From: Paracoccaceae bacterium
Lineage (GTDB): Bacteria > Pseudomonadota > Alphaproteobacteria > Rhodobacterales > Rhodobacteraceae
Assembly (NCBI GenBank): GCA_017854585.1
Contig: JAFMHK010000011.1
Coordinates: forward strand, 1 to 64,000
Length of the DNA stretch: 64,000 bases
Reading direction: 5' to 3'
Below, in pieces: positions 9,056 to 18,183 of this stretch. Below the pieces are notes generated by a model. It saw only the letters and a list, made by a program, of their open reading frames with translations, had not been told where the DNA came from and ran no database searches. The position numbers and the translations under genes were made by a program. Each line of letters starts with the position of its first letter. Within the stretch, counting starts at the first letter, position 1.

Positions 9056-10020
9056 GTATGCTTGAAGTTCGCGACCTCGGGGTGGCTTTCGGTGCCGTGC
9101 AACCGCTTTCGGATGTCAGTTTTTCGGTTGGAAAGGGCGAGACGCTTGGTCTGGTCGGCGAAAGCGGTTCGGGCAAGTCGCTGACCGCGATGAGTGTCAT
9201 GGGGCTGTTGCCGTTGATTGGCGGACGGATCACCGCGGGGGCGGTGGAATTCGACGGGCAGGACCTGACGAAGTTGCCGGAAAAAGCGTATCGCAAGCTG
9301 CGTGGTGGGCGGATCGGGCTTATCACCCAGAATCCGATGACCTCGCTTGATCCCCTGCAGAAGATCGGGCCGCAAGTCGATGCCGTGGCGGTCCTGCATC
9401 TGCGTATGACCCGGGCCGAGGCCCGCGCCCGAACGGTCGAAATCCTCGGAACACTGCGCATTCCCGAGCCCGCGCTGATCTGTGAACGATACCCGCATCA
9501 GATGTCGGGCGGCATGAAACAGCGGATCGTGATTGCCATGGCGCTGGCCGCCAATCCGGCTGTCCTGATTGCAGATGAACCCACCACGGCGTTGGATGTC
9601 ACCGTGCAGGCACAGATCATCCGCCTGCTTGATGACCTCGTGAAAAGTCGCGATCTGGCGCTGGTCCTGATCACCCACGACATGAGTGTCGTGGCGCAGG
9701 TTTGCGACAAGGTTGTTGTAATGTATGCTGGTCGCGCCGTGGAACGCGGCAGCGTCGAGGCGATTTTCGAGCGCCCACGTCATCCCTATACCCAAGCTTT
9801 GATCGGCTGCATCCCGCGTGGATTGGAGGGAACCGAACGTCTTACGGGGATAGAAGGAACGGTCCCGACGGTCATGAATTATCCAAGTGGCTGCCCATTT
9901 CATCCGCGCTGCCCACGCGCCGAGCCGATCTGCGCGAGGGAAGTGCCCGCTTTCTCGACCGGGGGCGATAGCGCTGCGGCCTGCCATTTTGCCGAGGTCG
10001 GCCATGCCAAACCTGCTTGA
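9052..10020 (+). CDS. ABC transporter ATP-binding protein (DppD type)
   Basis: A 322-residue ATPase subunit. Walker A is GESGSGKS (residues 36-43), the Q-loop is ITQNPMTSLDP, the signature is MSGGMKQR (about 151-158, with Met where most family members have Leu), Walker B is VLIADEP (171-177) and the H-loop histidine is at 209. The C-terminal Oligo_HPY extension (HPYTQALIG, CPFHPRCPRAEPIC) is diagnostic of peptide-type importers. The start overlaps the upstream stop (ATGA). It forms a heterodimer with the next gene product. Confidence 0.93.
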   Translation: MSMLEVRDLGVAFGAVQPLSDVSFSVGKGETLGLVGESGSGKSLTAMSVMGLLPLIGGRITAGAVEFDGQDLTKLPEKAYRKLRGGRIGLITQNPMTSLDPLQKIGPQVDAVAVLHLRMTRAEARARTVEILGTLRIPEPALICERYPHQMSGGMKQRIVIAMALAANPAVLIADEPTTALDVTVQAQIIRLLDDLVKSRDLALVLITHDMSVVAQVCDKVVVMYAGRAVERGSVEAIFERPRHPYTQALIGCIPRGLEGTERLTGIEGTVPTVMNYPSGCPFHPRCPRAEPICAREVPAFSTGGDSAAACHFAEVGHAKPA

Positions 10021-10948
10021 AGTCCGCAGCCTGTCGAAACGCTTCATCAGCGAAGGCGGCCCTTTTCGCAAGGCGCGCTCCATGCATGCCGTCAATGGTG
10101 TGTCCTTCGACCTGCCGCGGGGCCGTGTGATCGGTGTGGTTGGCGAATCCGGGTGTGGGAAGTCGACGCTTGCGCGCCTGATCCTGCGGCTGATCGAGCC
10201 CTCGGAAGGATCGGTCACATTTGACGGCGATGACCTGATGGCCAAGTCCCCGGCGCAAATGCGCAAGCTGCGGGCGCGCATGCAGATGGTGTTTCAGGAT
10301 CCCTATTCCGCCATCGACCCGCGCTACACCGTGCACCGCGCGGTGTGCGAGCCCTTCGAGGTGCAGGGCGAGAGGCCGATGGCCGACGAGGTAAGCGAAT
10401 TGCTTGAAATGGTTGGCCTGAACGCCGGGCTGGCATCAAGCTATCCGCACCAGATCTCGGGCGGTCAGAAACAGCGGGTCGGCATCGCGCGTGCCTTGGC
10501 CCTGCGCCCCTCGTTTCTGGTGCTGGACGAGCCGACAGCCTCGCTGGACGTCTCGGTGCAGGCGCAGATCATCGGCCTGCTGGAGGATTTGCGGAGCGAA
10601 CTGGGCCTGACCTACCTGTTCATCAGCCACGACCTCAGCCTTGTGAAATATTTTTGCGACGAAATCCTCGTGATGTATCTGGGGCGGGTGGTCGAGGCGA
10701 TGCCTGACACCGCCGCGCCGGCGCGGCATCCTTATACGAGAACTTTGATGGAAAGCACCTTCTCACCCGATCCGTCGAAACGTCGATTGATTGCGCCCCT
10801 CGAAGGTGAAGTGCCAAGTCCCTTCGATCTGCCGCCGGGCTGTGCCTTTGCTGACCGCTGCCCGAACGCAAGCGCCATTTGCCGGAAGGAAACGCCGGAA
10901 CTCACGACCGACACGGGCCATGCCGTCGCATGCCACCATCCCATCTGA
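10004..10948 (+). CDS. ABC transporter ATP-binding protein (DppF type)
   Basis: A 314-residue partner ATPase. Walker A is GESGCGKST (47-55), then MVFQDPYSAIDPR; the signature is ISGGQKQR (151-158), Walker B is FLVLDEP (171-177), and the H-loop is FISHD. It carries the C-terminal Oligo_HPY block (HPYTRTLMES, GCAFADRCPNASAIC). Its ATG lies 14 codons-worth of overlap-free context inside the end of the preceding gene, giving a 17-base overlap, so the two ATPases are tightly coupled. It is followed closely by the MlrC-like peptidase. Confidence 0.92.
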   Translation: MPNLLEVRSLSKRFISEGGPFRKARSMHAVNGVSFDLPRGRVIGVVGESGCGKSTLARLILRLIEPSEGSVTFDGDDLMAKSPAQMRKLRARMQMVFQDPYSAIDPRYTVHRAVCEPFEVQGERPMADEVSELLEMVGLNAGLASSYPHQISGGQKQRVGIARALALRPSFLVLDEPTASLDVSVQAQIIGLLEDLRSELGLTYLFISHDLSLVKYFCDEILVMYLGRVVEAMPDTAAPARHPYTRTLMESTFSPDPSKRRLIAPLEGEVPSPFDLPPGCAFADRCPNASAICRKETPELTTDTGHAVACHHPI

Positions 10949-10965
10949 CCTTGAAGGACACAGCC

Positions 10966-12501
10966 TTGAGCCTCAACGTTCTATCTGCCGAAATCTCCCA
11001 TGAGACCAATACATTCAGCATACGGCCGACCGACCTTCAGGCGTTTCGCGACCGTTACCTGCTGGACGGTCCGGCGGCCATTGACGCCAAGGGGGACGCG
11101 AACACGGAGTTGGCCGGATTGCTGGACGTGGGTCGCGGCCATCACTGGACTGTGACCCATGTGATCAGCGCCGCCGCCGGGCCGGGCGGCCGCGTGACGC
11201 GCGAGGCCTTCGAGGCGCTGCTGGCGCCGCTACTTGAGGCGGCGGGGCAGGGCGGATGGGATGGCGTGTTCCTGATGTTGCATGGCGCGATGGTGACGGA
11301 GGACCATGAGGATGGCGAGGGCGAGATCTTGTGCCGACTGCGGGCAATTGTCGGCCCTGATATGCCTGTTGCCGTGACACTGGATCCACACGCCAATGTC
11401 ACGCGCGCCATGTGCGATCTGGCGCAGATCCTCGTCTCCTTCACGACCTATCCGCATGTCGATGTGCGGGCCACCGGTCGACGGGTCGCCGAGCTTCTGC
11501 ACCGGACCATGACGGGCGACATCCATCCGCGGACGTATCGCGCCCACAGGCCGATGCTGGAAGAGGCCAATGGCGGGCGCACCGATGTTGGCCCTATGAT
11601 CGAACGTCACGCGATGGCCCGTGCCTTCGAAGCGCGCAAGGATGTACATGCGATCAGTATCAACGGAGCATTTCCTTGCGCAGACATCGCCGAGGTTGGC
11701 CCGACGGTTCTGGTGACGGGTGAGGGTGAGGTTGAAGCCCTCGTCTCCATTGCCGAGGATCTCGCCGATGATATCTGGACCCATCGGCATGAGGCGTTGA
11801 ACCACTACCTGACGGCCGCCGAGGCCGCCGATCTCGCCCGCGACTGGCACCCCGGCGGCGGCGCTTTGGTCATCGCGGATTACGCCGACAACCCCGGATC
11901 AGGCGCATATGGAGACGCGCCGGCCTTGTTGGCGGCCCTGTTGGACGCGGGCGTTCAGGAGGCTTGTTTCGGCCCACTCATCGACCCGGAGGCGGCCGCG
12001 TCCCTGCAGGACACGGTGGTGGGTACCGAAGTGACCCTGTCGATCGGCGGCAAGACCGCGCCGGAATTCGGCGGCGGCCCCTTGCCGGTGACCGGCACGG
12101 TCATGTGGCGTGGCGAGGGCCGCGTCCGCGGCGATGGTCCGATCCTTGGCGGGCAGGAACGGAACTTTGGCGCAACCGTTGTCCTGCGGGTGGCGGGCGT
12201 TGATATCCTGATCGTTTCGATCGCCCACCAAATGCTGGATCTTCAACAATTTCGCACATTCGGGATCGACCCGGCGGCCAAGGCCGTGGTGGCGCTGAAA
12301 TCCATGCAGCATTTCCGGGCCGCTTTCACGCCGATCGCTGGCCGTATCGTCGTTTGCGATACGGGCGCGCTTTGCACCACTCAATACGACCGGTTGCCTT
12401 ACTTGAAGGTGCCCCGCCCCATGTTTCCGTTGGACGGTGGCGTATCTGACAGGGGTTCTGCCGAAAGCACCCAACTTGAGCCGGGCAGGGCGGTTCCATA
12501 G
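10966..12501 (+). CDS. M81 family metallopeptidase (MlrC-like)
   Basis: A 511-residue protein of the MlrC (microcystinase C) family: an N-terminal DUF1485 catalytic domain and a C-terminal MlrC_C domain. The opening SAEISHETNTFS, then VFLMLHGAMVTEDHEDGEG, VTLDPHANVTRAM and FTTYPHVDVRATG, supply the histidine and acidic residues that bind the metal. The C-terminal part begins near DNPGSGAYGDAPALL and ends in the conserved PRPMFPLD. TTG is used as start, with GAAGGA 8 bases upstream; it gives the usual N-terminus. As the last gene of the transporter operon it probably hydrolyses an imported peptide-like compound. The substrate is unknown. Confidence 0.88.
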   Translation: MSLNVLSAEISHETNTFSIRPTDLQAFRDRYLLDGPAAIDAKGDANTELAGLLDVGRGHHWTVTHVISAAAGPGGRVTREAFEALLAPLLEAAGQGGWDGVFLMLHGAMVTEDHEDGEGEILCRLRAIVGPDMPVAVTLDPHANVTRAMCDLAQILVSFTTYPHVDVRATGRRVAELLHRTMTGDIHPRTYRAHRPMLEEANGGRTDVGPMIERHAMARAFEARKDVHAISINGAFPCADIAEVGPTVLVTGEGEVEALVSIAEDLADDIWTHRHEALNHYLTAAEAADLARDWHPGGGALVIADYADNPGSGAYGDAPALLAALLDAGVQEACFGPLIDPEAAASLQDTVVGTEVTLSIGGKTAPEFGGGPLPVTGTVMWRGEGRVRGDGPILGGQERNFGATVVLRVAGVDILIVSIAHQMLDLQQFRTFGIDPAAKAVVALKSMQHFRAAFTPIAGRIVVCDTGALCTTQYDRLPYLKVPRPMFPLDGGVSDRGSAESTQLEPGRAVP

Positions 12502-12502
12502 C

Positions 12503-12518
12503 TTCATCGGGTGATGAA
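12503..12518 (+). terminator. Hairpin just after the MlrC-like gene
   Basis: A perfect TTCATC-GGGT-GATGAA stem-loop starts one base after the stop codon and ends the operon, followed by AACCCG without a U tract. It is a plausible weak terminator or an mRNA-stabilising end. Confidence 0.35.
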
Positions 12519-12654
12519 ACCCGTCCCGGTTGGTGACCTCAAAGCCAGCTTCGAGATACACCACCTTGCCGTGATATCTCGAAAAATGGCCTCAAGGAAA
12601 TGACGCCTTGCCCCAAACCACCCCGATGGATAACGGCTCCGTTTCTTGCCGCCG

Positions 12655-13518
12655 TTACTCCAGAACCGTGACCACGCTCGACATATCCGCCCCTGGGCCA
12701 AGGGCGGCCACGGCCCTTTCGTAGAGCGCGGAACTGATGTCGAGTTGCGGGGTTGCCGCGTGGAGTCGCGCAGCTTCCGTTCGGATGAGGCAGGTGCTGG
12801 TATGGGCATCTGCGACACCGGCCTGCAACGCAAAATCCCTCCCGATCATCTTGGGCAGCTTGATGGCAACGAAATCACTGCTGAGTGGGCCAGCTGCGAC
12901 GGCTTGCTTGAACTTATCCAGTGGCAAGTTGGCTTTCCGTGCAAAATTGGTAGCCTCGGCCAAGGCGACGAGGCTGGAACAAAGATAAAGATTTATCGCA
13001 AGTTTCATGCGGAGGGCATCACCGGAATCACCGCAGAAAATCTGTTCCTTGCACATCGGACGCAAGAGAGTTTCCGCCGCATCGGCCACTGCGCGATCAC
13101 CGCCCAGCAGACAGACAAGCTGACCGCGTTCGGCCGGCACGCGCGACCCCGAAACGGGCGCTTCGAGATAGGCTCCGCCGACGGCGGCAACATCTGCCGC
13201 CAGTGCGACCGAATAGCTGGGATCGACCGACCCCATGCCAATGATCGTCTTGCCGTGCACATTGTCGGGGAAGGCGGGCGTGTTACGCTCGAGCACCTCA
13301 TCAACGGCGTCTTGATTCAACAGCATAAGAATGGATGTCTGCGACCCGCGCAGAACCTCCCGCGCCGTCGCGGCGAAATAAACCTTGCACCCGTCAGGGA
13401 ACGCCGCCGCCGCCCTCGGGGTCCGGTTCCAAACGTGCAAGGCAACCCCGCCTTGCGACAGGTTGCGCGCCATCGGCAACCCCATGGTGCCCAACCCGAT
13501 AAATCCGACGTGTTGCAT
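12655..13518 (-). CDS. NAD(P)-dependent oxidoreductase, beta-hydroxyacid dehydrogenase family
   Basis: A 287-residue enzyme of the 3-hydroxyisobutyrate/tartronate-semialdehyde reductase family. The Rossmann motif GFIGLGTMGLPMA is at residues 5-17, the substrate-binding segment EAPVSGSRVPAE replaces the usual DAPVSGG, and the catalytic lysine lies in GDALRMKLAINLY (family pattern GxxxxxKxxxN). These enzymes oxidise short beta-hydroxy acids with NAD(P). It is divergent from an Lrp-type regulator across an AT-rich 150-base gap. The missing second Gly of the SGG motif could mean altered substrate contacts. Confidence 0.87.
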   Translation of the reverse strand: MQHVGFIGLGTMGLPMARNLSQGGVALHVWNRTPRAAAAFPDGCKVYFAATAREVLRGSQTSILMLLNQDAVDEVLERNTPAFPDNVHGKTIIGMGSVDPSYSVALAADVAAVGGAYLEAPVSGSRVPAERGQLVCLLGGDRAVADAAETLLRPMCKEQIFCGDSGDALRMKLAINLYLCSSLVALAEATNFARKANLPLDKFKQAVAAGPLSSDFVAIKLPKMIGRDFALQAGVADAHTSTCLIRTEAARLHAATPQLDISSALYERAVAALGPGADMSSVVTVLE

Positions 13519-13672
13519 GACGATGCCTCTCCGTTGCGTGATTAATGGAAGTATGGCGCTATTCTTTAAGCATATTTTACCAAAATGAGCCTTATGTTGT
13601 TTATTTCTTAGCGTGACTATCCAAGATATTCTATTATGTTAGTGATTTTTGACATCCAGCGGAGGTCGGGCC

Positions 13673-14137
13673 GTGCAACACGTTCTTGACGAGATCGACC
13701 GCAAGCTGCTTCGTGCGCTTCAAAAAAACTGCAAACAAACAATTGGTGAGCTCGCCGAGCAGGTCGGGCTTTCGCAAACACCCTGCCTGCGGCGCATCCG
13801 GAATCTGGAGGCCGCCGGTGTCATCGGACGATATGTGGCCATCCTCAACCCCGATACCTTGGGACTTGGCATGACTTTCTTCACCCGCGTGTGGCTGACC
13901 GGACAGGACGAGGCGACCGTTGAGCGGTTCACAAAGGATGTGCAGCGTCTGCCGAATGTCGTTGAATGCCACCTGATGGCGGGTGATTGCGACTTTCTTC
14001 TTCGGGTTCTGGCCGCAGACATCGCCGCCTACCGCCGCTTTCAGATCGATTATCTGAACTCTCTGCCGGGCGTTCAAAGCGTGAAGACCGAAATCCCGAT
14101 GCAACGGATCAAGTACTCAAGCGAAATCCCGATCTGA
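13673..14137 (+). CDS. Lrp/AsnC family transcriptional regulator
   Basis: A 154-residue regulator with an AsnC-type HTH (about residues 5-60; IDRKLLRALQKNC, LAEQVGLSQTPCLRRIRNLE) and a C-terminal RAM ligand-binding domain (about 70-145; VVECHLMAGDCDFLLRVLA). A GTG start with a GGAGGT ribosome site at 6-base spacing was preferred over an upstream TTG that has none. It probably senses an amino acid and controls the divergent dehydrogenase, and possibly the downstream transporter operon that begins about 240 bases away on the same strand. Confidence 0.9.
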   Translation: MQHVLDEIDRKLLRALQKNCKQTIGELAEQVGLSQTPCLRRIRNLEAAGVIGRYVAILNPDTLGLGMTFFTRVWLTGQDEATVERFTKDVQRLPNVVECHLMAGDCDFLLRVLAADIAAYRRFQIDYLNSLPGVQSVKTEIPMQRIKYSSEIPI

Positions 14138-14244
14138 CAGCTCTCTCCCAGTGGACCACCAGGCCCCAGGCGGGCTTGTTGCGCGGGTCCGGCTCTTCTC
14201 CATGCGGACACGCGCAAAACATTTCGAAATATTCGAACCTATGA

Positions 14245-14275
14245 CCCGATAATTCTGATTTTCTTTATTATCGGG
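14245..14275. promoter_or_regulatory. Inverted repeat enclosing a 14-base motif shared with position 19181
   Basis: CCCGATAA-N15-TTATCGGG is a perfect 8-base inverted repeat in the AT-rich leader of the second peptide transporter operon. The left arm runs into the motif ATAATTCTGATTTT, which recurs exactly at 19181-19194 in front of that transporter's binding-protein gene. There is no U tract after it, so an operator is more likely than a terminator. Confidence 0.45.
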
Positions 14276-14379
14276 AAGGGCGACAAATTGCATTGTCGGC
14301 GTTTGACGCGGACAAAAGGGGCCGGGTGGCCGCATTCCTTTGGAAGCTGCCACCGAACAGCAAGGTGAGATCAGGCGGT

Positions 14380-15297
14380 ATGCTGAGATTTCTTTTACGA
14401 CGCGCGGGCTTGGCTCTCTTGGTGGCGCTTTGCGTCTCGATGCTGACTTTTGCCTTGCTCAATATCACCATCGACCCGGCTCTTGCCATGGCGGGCGAAG
14501 ATGCGACGGACCAAGACATTCAGGCATTGCGAGTTGCCATGGGTTTTGATCGGCCCGCGCATGTCCGTTACCTCGACTGGCTGCAAAGCGTCTTGCAGGG
14601 TGACTTTGGCGTAAGCCCTTATTTTGGTCTTCCGGTCAGCGACCTTATCATGGACCGCATGCCAGTCACCGTAACGCTTGGTGCGCTTGCTACAGCTTTT
14701 GCCGTTATCATCGGGGTCCCGCTTGGGGTGGTGGCGGCGATTTATCCCAATACCTTGATCGACCGCGTGTCGTTGTCGGTTGCGGTTTTCGGGCAGGCGA
14801 TCCCGAATTTCTGGTTCAGCTTGATGCTGATCATCCTGCTGGCCGTCCAGTTCCCGATCTTTCCGGTCTCGGGGACCGAGGGGTTCTCGTCGTTCATCTT
14901 GCCCACCATCGTGCTGGGGACCAATGCGATACCCCCAATCATGCGCCTGACACGCACCGGCATGCTGGATGTACTGTCGTCAGACTATATCCGGACGGCG
15001 TGGGCCAAGGGTCTGCAGCCCCGGCAGGTATTTTTCAAGCATGCGTTGCGCAACGCCATAGTGCCCGTGGTTGCGGTCGCCGCGATACAGGCGGCTAACA
15101 TGTTTGGCGGCTCGATCGTGGTCGAGGCGGTCTTTGCGCTGCACGGGATCGGGATGCTGGCCTATGAGTCAATCCAGCGCTCGGACATTCCGACGATGCA
15201 GGCGGTGATCCTTATATTCTCTTTGTTTTTCATCGGGTTCTCTGCGCTGTCCGATGTTATCAATGCCTATCTAGATCCACGTATCAGGGTGTCGTGA
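14380..15297 (+). CDS. ABC transporter permease (DppB/OppB type), second system
   Basis: A 305-residue permease. The N-terminus is MLRFLLRRAGLALLVAL and there are about six membrane segments. The EAA-like loop is AWAKGLQPRQVFFKHALRNA and the ending INAYLDPRIRVS fits the DppB family. The ATG chosen follows GGCGGT and gives the normal start; upstream codons in the same open frame lack family similarity. It opens an operon of two permeases and two ATPases. The matching binding protein is not upstream but beyond a LysR gene at 19.2 kb. Confidence 0.9.
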   Translation: MLRFLLRRAGLALLVALCVSMLTFALLNITIDPALAMAGEDATDQDIQALRVAMGFDRPAHVRYLDWLQSVLQGDFGVSPYFGLPVSDLIMDRMPVTVTLGALATAFAVIIGVPLGVVAAIYPNTLIDRVSLSVAVFGQAIPNFWFSLMLIILLAVQFPIFPVSGTEGFSSFILPTIVLGTNAIPPIMRLTRTGMLDVLSSDYIRTAWAKGLQPRQVFFKHALRNAIVPVVAVAAIQAANMFGGSIVVEAVFALHGIGMLAYESIQRSDIPTMQAVILIFSLFFIGFSALSDVINAYLDPRIRVS

Positions 15298-15298
15298 C

Positions 15299-16192
15299 AT
15301 GCAAGATGCCGAGGCCACGACCGAACCCACTATCCCGACGCCGGGCGCTGTGCTGTGGGGCAAGATATTGCGCCACAAAGGCATCTTGTTCGGAGGTGGC
15401 ATCGTTGCCGTGATGGTTATTGTTGCGGTTCTTGCGCCGTTGATCGCGCCTTATGATCCCTATGCGCAGTCGCTGATAAGTCGGCTGCAACCGCCTGTCT
15501 GGCTGGATGGCGGATCTTGGCAGCATCCGTTGGGCACTGATCATCTTGGCCGCGATTATCTGAGCCGCCTGATGCATGGCGCGCGTATTTCGCTGATCAT
15601 CGGCGCATGCACGGCTGCCATTTCCGGCGTTCTGGGCACTACGCTGGGGGTTGTCGCGGGCTATTTTGGGGGGCGGGTGGACACGGCCATCACCTTCTTG
15701 GTGACCGTAAAGCTCAGCATCCCGACGATCCTTGTTGCGCTGGCGGTGGTCCAACTGGTGGGCGGGTCGCTGACGGTGGTGGTTCTGGTTCTGGGCTTTC
15801 TGCTGTGGCACCAGTTCGCGATCGTCGCGCGGGCCGTGACCTTGCAGATACGAGATATGGATTACATTACCGCCGCGCGGATGATCGGCTGTTCGCGGGC
15901 GCGGATTCTGTTGACCGAGGTCATGCCCAATCTGATGAACCAGATCATCGTGGTGCTGACTTTGACCATGGCCTCGGCCATCGTCATCGAGGCGGCCCTG
16001 TCCTTTCTGGGGGTCGGTGTGAAGCCGCCGCTACCGTCTTGGGGGATCATGATCGCCGAAGGTCGCACACACATCTTTTTTGATCCTTGGCTGGTGATGA
16101 TCCCGGGCGCGGCACTGTTTGCGCTGGTGCTTTCGATCAATCTGCTGGGCGATGGGCTGCGCGATGTCACCGCGCCACAAGGAAGGAATTGA
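15299..16192 (+). CDS. ABC transporter permease (DppC/OppC type), second system
   Basis: A 297-residue permease that starts one base after the upstream stop. It has an N-terminal membrane anchor (GIVAVMVIVAVLAPLIAPY), the HPLGTDHLGRDYLSRLMHGA motif, an EAA loop (MIGCSRARILLTEVMPN) and the family ending INLLGDGLRDVTAP. It forms the channel together with the preceding permease. Confidence 0.91.
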   Translation: MQDAEATTEPTIPTPGAVLWGKILRHKGILFGGGIVAVMVIVAVLAPLIAPYDPYAQSLISRLQPPVWLDGGSWQHPLGTDHLGRDYLSRLMHGARISLIIGACTAAISGVLGTTLGVVAGYFGGRVDTAITFLVTVKLSIPTILVALAVVQLVGGSLTVVVLVLGFLLWHQFAIVARAVTLQIRDMDYITAARMIGCSRARILLTEVMPNLMNQIIVVLTLTMASAIVIEAALSFLGVGVKPPLPSWGIMIAEGRTHIFFDPWLVMIPGAALFALVLSINLLGDGLRDVTAPQGRN

Positions 16193-16195
16193 GGG

Positions 16196-17191
16196 ATGGC
16201 CGACGCCCCTTTTGTTTCAGTCTCTGGCCTTGATATCGACCTTGAGGTTCCCGGCGGACGCTTGCACGCGGTGCGCGATTCCAGCTTTGATATCGCCCTT
16301 GGCGAAACGTTGTGCATCGTGGGTGAATCCGGGTCGGGGAAATCCATGACCGCGCTTGGGCTGATGGGATTGCTGCCGTCCAATGCGCATCGCTCGGCGC
16401 GGCGACTGCGGGTCGGCAACCATGATCTTCTGTCGCTGAACCGCCGCGAGATGGCGGACCTCATGGGCCGTGAGATGGCGATGATATTTCAAGAGCCGAT
16501 GACCTCGCTCAACCCTTGCTACACCGTTGGCAATCAGATGTCCGAGATGCTGATCCGGCATCTGCGGATGGGCCGACGTCCGGCGCTGACACTGGCACGC
16601 GACTGGCTGGATCGGGTCGGTATTCCGCCGACGGCAGGGCGACTTGACCAGTATCCGCATCAACTGTCGGGCGGTCTCCGCCAGCGCGTCATGATTGCCA
16701 TGATGCTGATGTGTTCCCCAAAACTGATCATCGCGGATGAACCGACCACTGCGCTTGATGTCACGATACAGGCACAGATCCTGCACTTGCTTGCCGGTTT
16801 GCAGCGGGAGCTTGGGATCACGATGATTTTCATTACCCATGACCTTGGCGTGGTGTCGCGCATCGCAGACCGGGTCGCCGTTATGTACGCGGGCCAGATC
16901 GTCGAGATGGGCCGCACGCGCGAAATCTTGCGGGACCCGCAGCACCCCTACACGCGCGGCCTTCTGGAGTGCGTTCCCGCACCTGGGAAAACGAGGCCCG
17001 GTGCGCATCTGGGCACGATACCGGGGACGGTCCCGTCCTTGGTCGGTCAGCTGTCCGGATGCGGGTTTGCCGGCCGTTGTCCGCATGCGGCGGTGGGCTG
17101 TCGTGGGGAAATTCCCGCCCTGACCGTGCGTGCTGATGGGCGGCAGGTCCGGTGCCTTTTTACGCCTGATGCACTGTGGAGCGCGGCATGA
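16196..17191 (+). CDS. ABC transporter ATP-binding protein (DppD type), second system
   Basis: A 331-residue ATPase. Walker A is GESGSGKS (43-50), then MIFQEPMTSLNPCYTVG; the signature is LSGGLRQR, Walker B is LIIADEPTTALD and the H-loop is FITHD. The C-terminal Oligo_HPY region reads HPYTRGLLECVPAPG and GCGFAGRCPHAAVGC. A GAGGG ribosome site overlaps the preceding stop region. It pairs with the next ATPase, whose start overlaps its stop (ATGA). Confidence 0.92.
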   Translation: MADAPFVSVSGLDIDLEVPGGRLHAVRDSSFDIALGETLCIVGESGSGKSMTALGLMGLLPSNAHRSARRLRVGNHDLLSLNRREMADLMGREMAMIFQEPMTSLNPCYTVGNQMSEMLIRHLRMGRRPALTLARDWLDRVGIPPTAGRLDQYPHQLSGGLRQRVMIAMMLMCSPKLIIADEPTTALDVTIQAQILHLLAGLQRELGITMIFITHDLGVVSRIADRVAVMYAGQIVEMGRTREILRDPQHPYTRGLLECVPAPGKTRPGAHLGTIPGTVPSLVGQLSGCGFAGRCPHAAVGCRGEIPALTVRADGRQVRCLFTPDALWSAA

Positions 17192-18177
17192 ACCAGCACG
17201 CGAACGCAAACGGGGGGACCGAACCCTTGCTTGAACTGCGCGATGTCACGCGCAGCTTTGCCGTCAAGTCAGGCCTGTTTGGCCCGACCCTGCAGCTTCA
17301 GGCCGTGCGCGGCGTGAACTTGTCGGTTCACCGCGGCGATGTTCTGGCGCTGGTGGGAGAATCTGGCTGTGGCAAGACCACGCTGGCACGCATGTTGATG
17401 GGTGTCCTGCCACCGACCGAGGGCGAAATCCTGTATCGGGGCCAATCGATATCCAAGAGCCCTCTGGCAGAGCGCTCGCGCCACATTCAGGCGGTATTTC
17501 AGGATCCCTATTCCTCGCTCAACCCGCGCAAGACGATCGGCAGCATCGTGTCCCTCCCGCTGCGCGTGCATCGACAGGGCGGTGCGGCCTCAATCCGGGA
17601 AGAGACACTTCGGATGATGGATATGGTCGGCCTTCCTGCGCGGTTTTTCGACAGCTATCCCAACCAGCTGTCGGGCGGTCAACGGCAGCGTGTCGCAATT
17701 GCGCGGGCTTTGATCCTGAAGCCCGAGATCGTCATCTGTGACGAACCGACATCGGCGCTGGATGTGTCTGTGCAGTCGCAGATATTGAACCTGTTGACCG
17801 ATCTGCGTCGGGAACTGAACCTGACCTACGTCCTGATCAGCCACAACCTTGGCGTGATCGAACACATGGCCACAGAGGTCGCGGTGATGTATCTGGGGCG
17901 GATCGTGGAAAAGGCGCCCGGGACCGCCCTGTTTTCGCAGCCGCGCCATCCCTACACGGATGCGCTGCTGTCATCCGTGATCACGCCCGATCCTGATCTG
18001 GGCATCCCGACGATTGATCTGGGTGTGTCGTTTCCCAACGCGCTGTCGCCTCCTTCGGGGTGCGCCTTTCATCCGCGTTGCGCGCGCGCGCTGGACAGAT
18101 GCCAGCGTATCGCGCCGCCGGTGACGCACGACAGCAAGGGCACGGTCGAATGTCACCTGCTGGACGTTGCCCCCTGA
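17188..18177 (+). CDS. ABC transporter ATP-binding protein (DppF type), second system
   Basis: A 329-residue ATPase. Walker A is GESGCGKTT (57-65), then AVFQDPYSSLNPRKT; the signature is LSGGQRQR, Walker B is IVICDEPTSALD and the H-loop is LISHN, with Asn after His where Asp is usual. The Oligo_HPY block (HPYTDALLSSV, CAFHPRCARALDRC) closes the protein. It ends the transporter operon. The convergent LysR gene ends only 6 bases away, with no room for a classical terminator. Confidence 0.92.
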   Translation: MNQHANANGGTEPLLELRDVTRSFAVKSGLFGPTLQLQAVRGVNLSVHRGDVLALVGESGCGKTTLARMLMGVLPPTEGEILYRGQSISKSPLAERSRHIQAVFQDPYSSLNPRKTIGSIVSLPLRVHRQGGAASIREETLRMMDMVGLPARFFDSYPNQLSGGQRQRVAIARALILKPEIVICDEPTSALDVSVQSQILNLLTDLRRELNLTYVLISHNLGVIEHMATEVAVMYLGRIVEKAPGTALFSQPRHPYTDALLSSVITPDPDLGIPTIDLGVSFPNALSPPSGCAFHPRCARALDRCQRIAPPVTHDSKGTVECHLLDVAP

Positions 18178-18183
18178 AACCCC

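Noticed and set aside
8770-10281. A 503-codon open frame on the minus strand
   Set aside because: It is antisense to the DppC/DppD/DppF genes and reads as their shadow: rich in His, Arg and Asp with no domain.
12504-12654. Minus-strand stretch reading VYLEAGFEVTNRDGFHHP
   Set aside because: It faintly resembles the end of an acetyltransferase or similar small protein. It opens right after a stop, overlaps the end of the neighbouring genes and is too short to assign.
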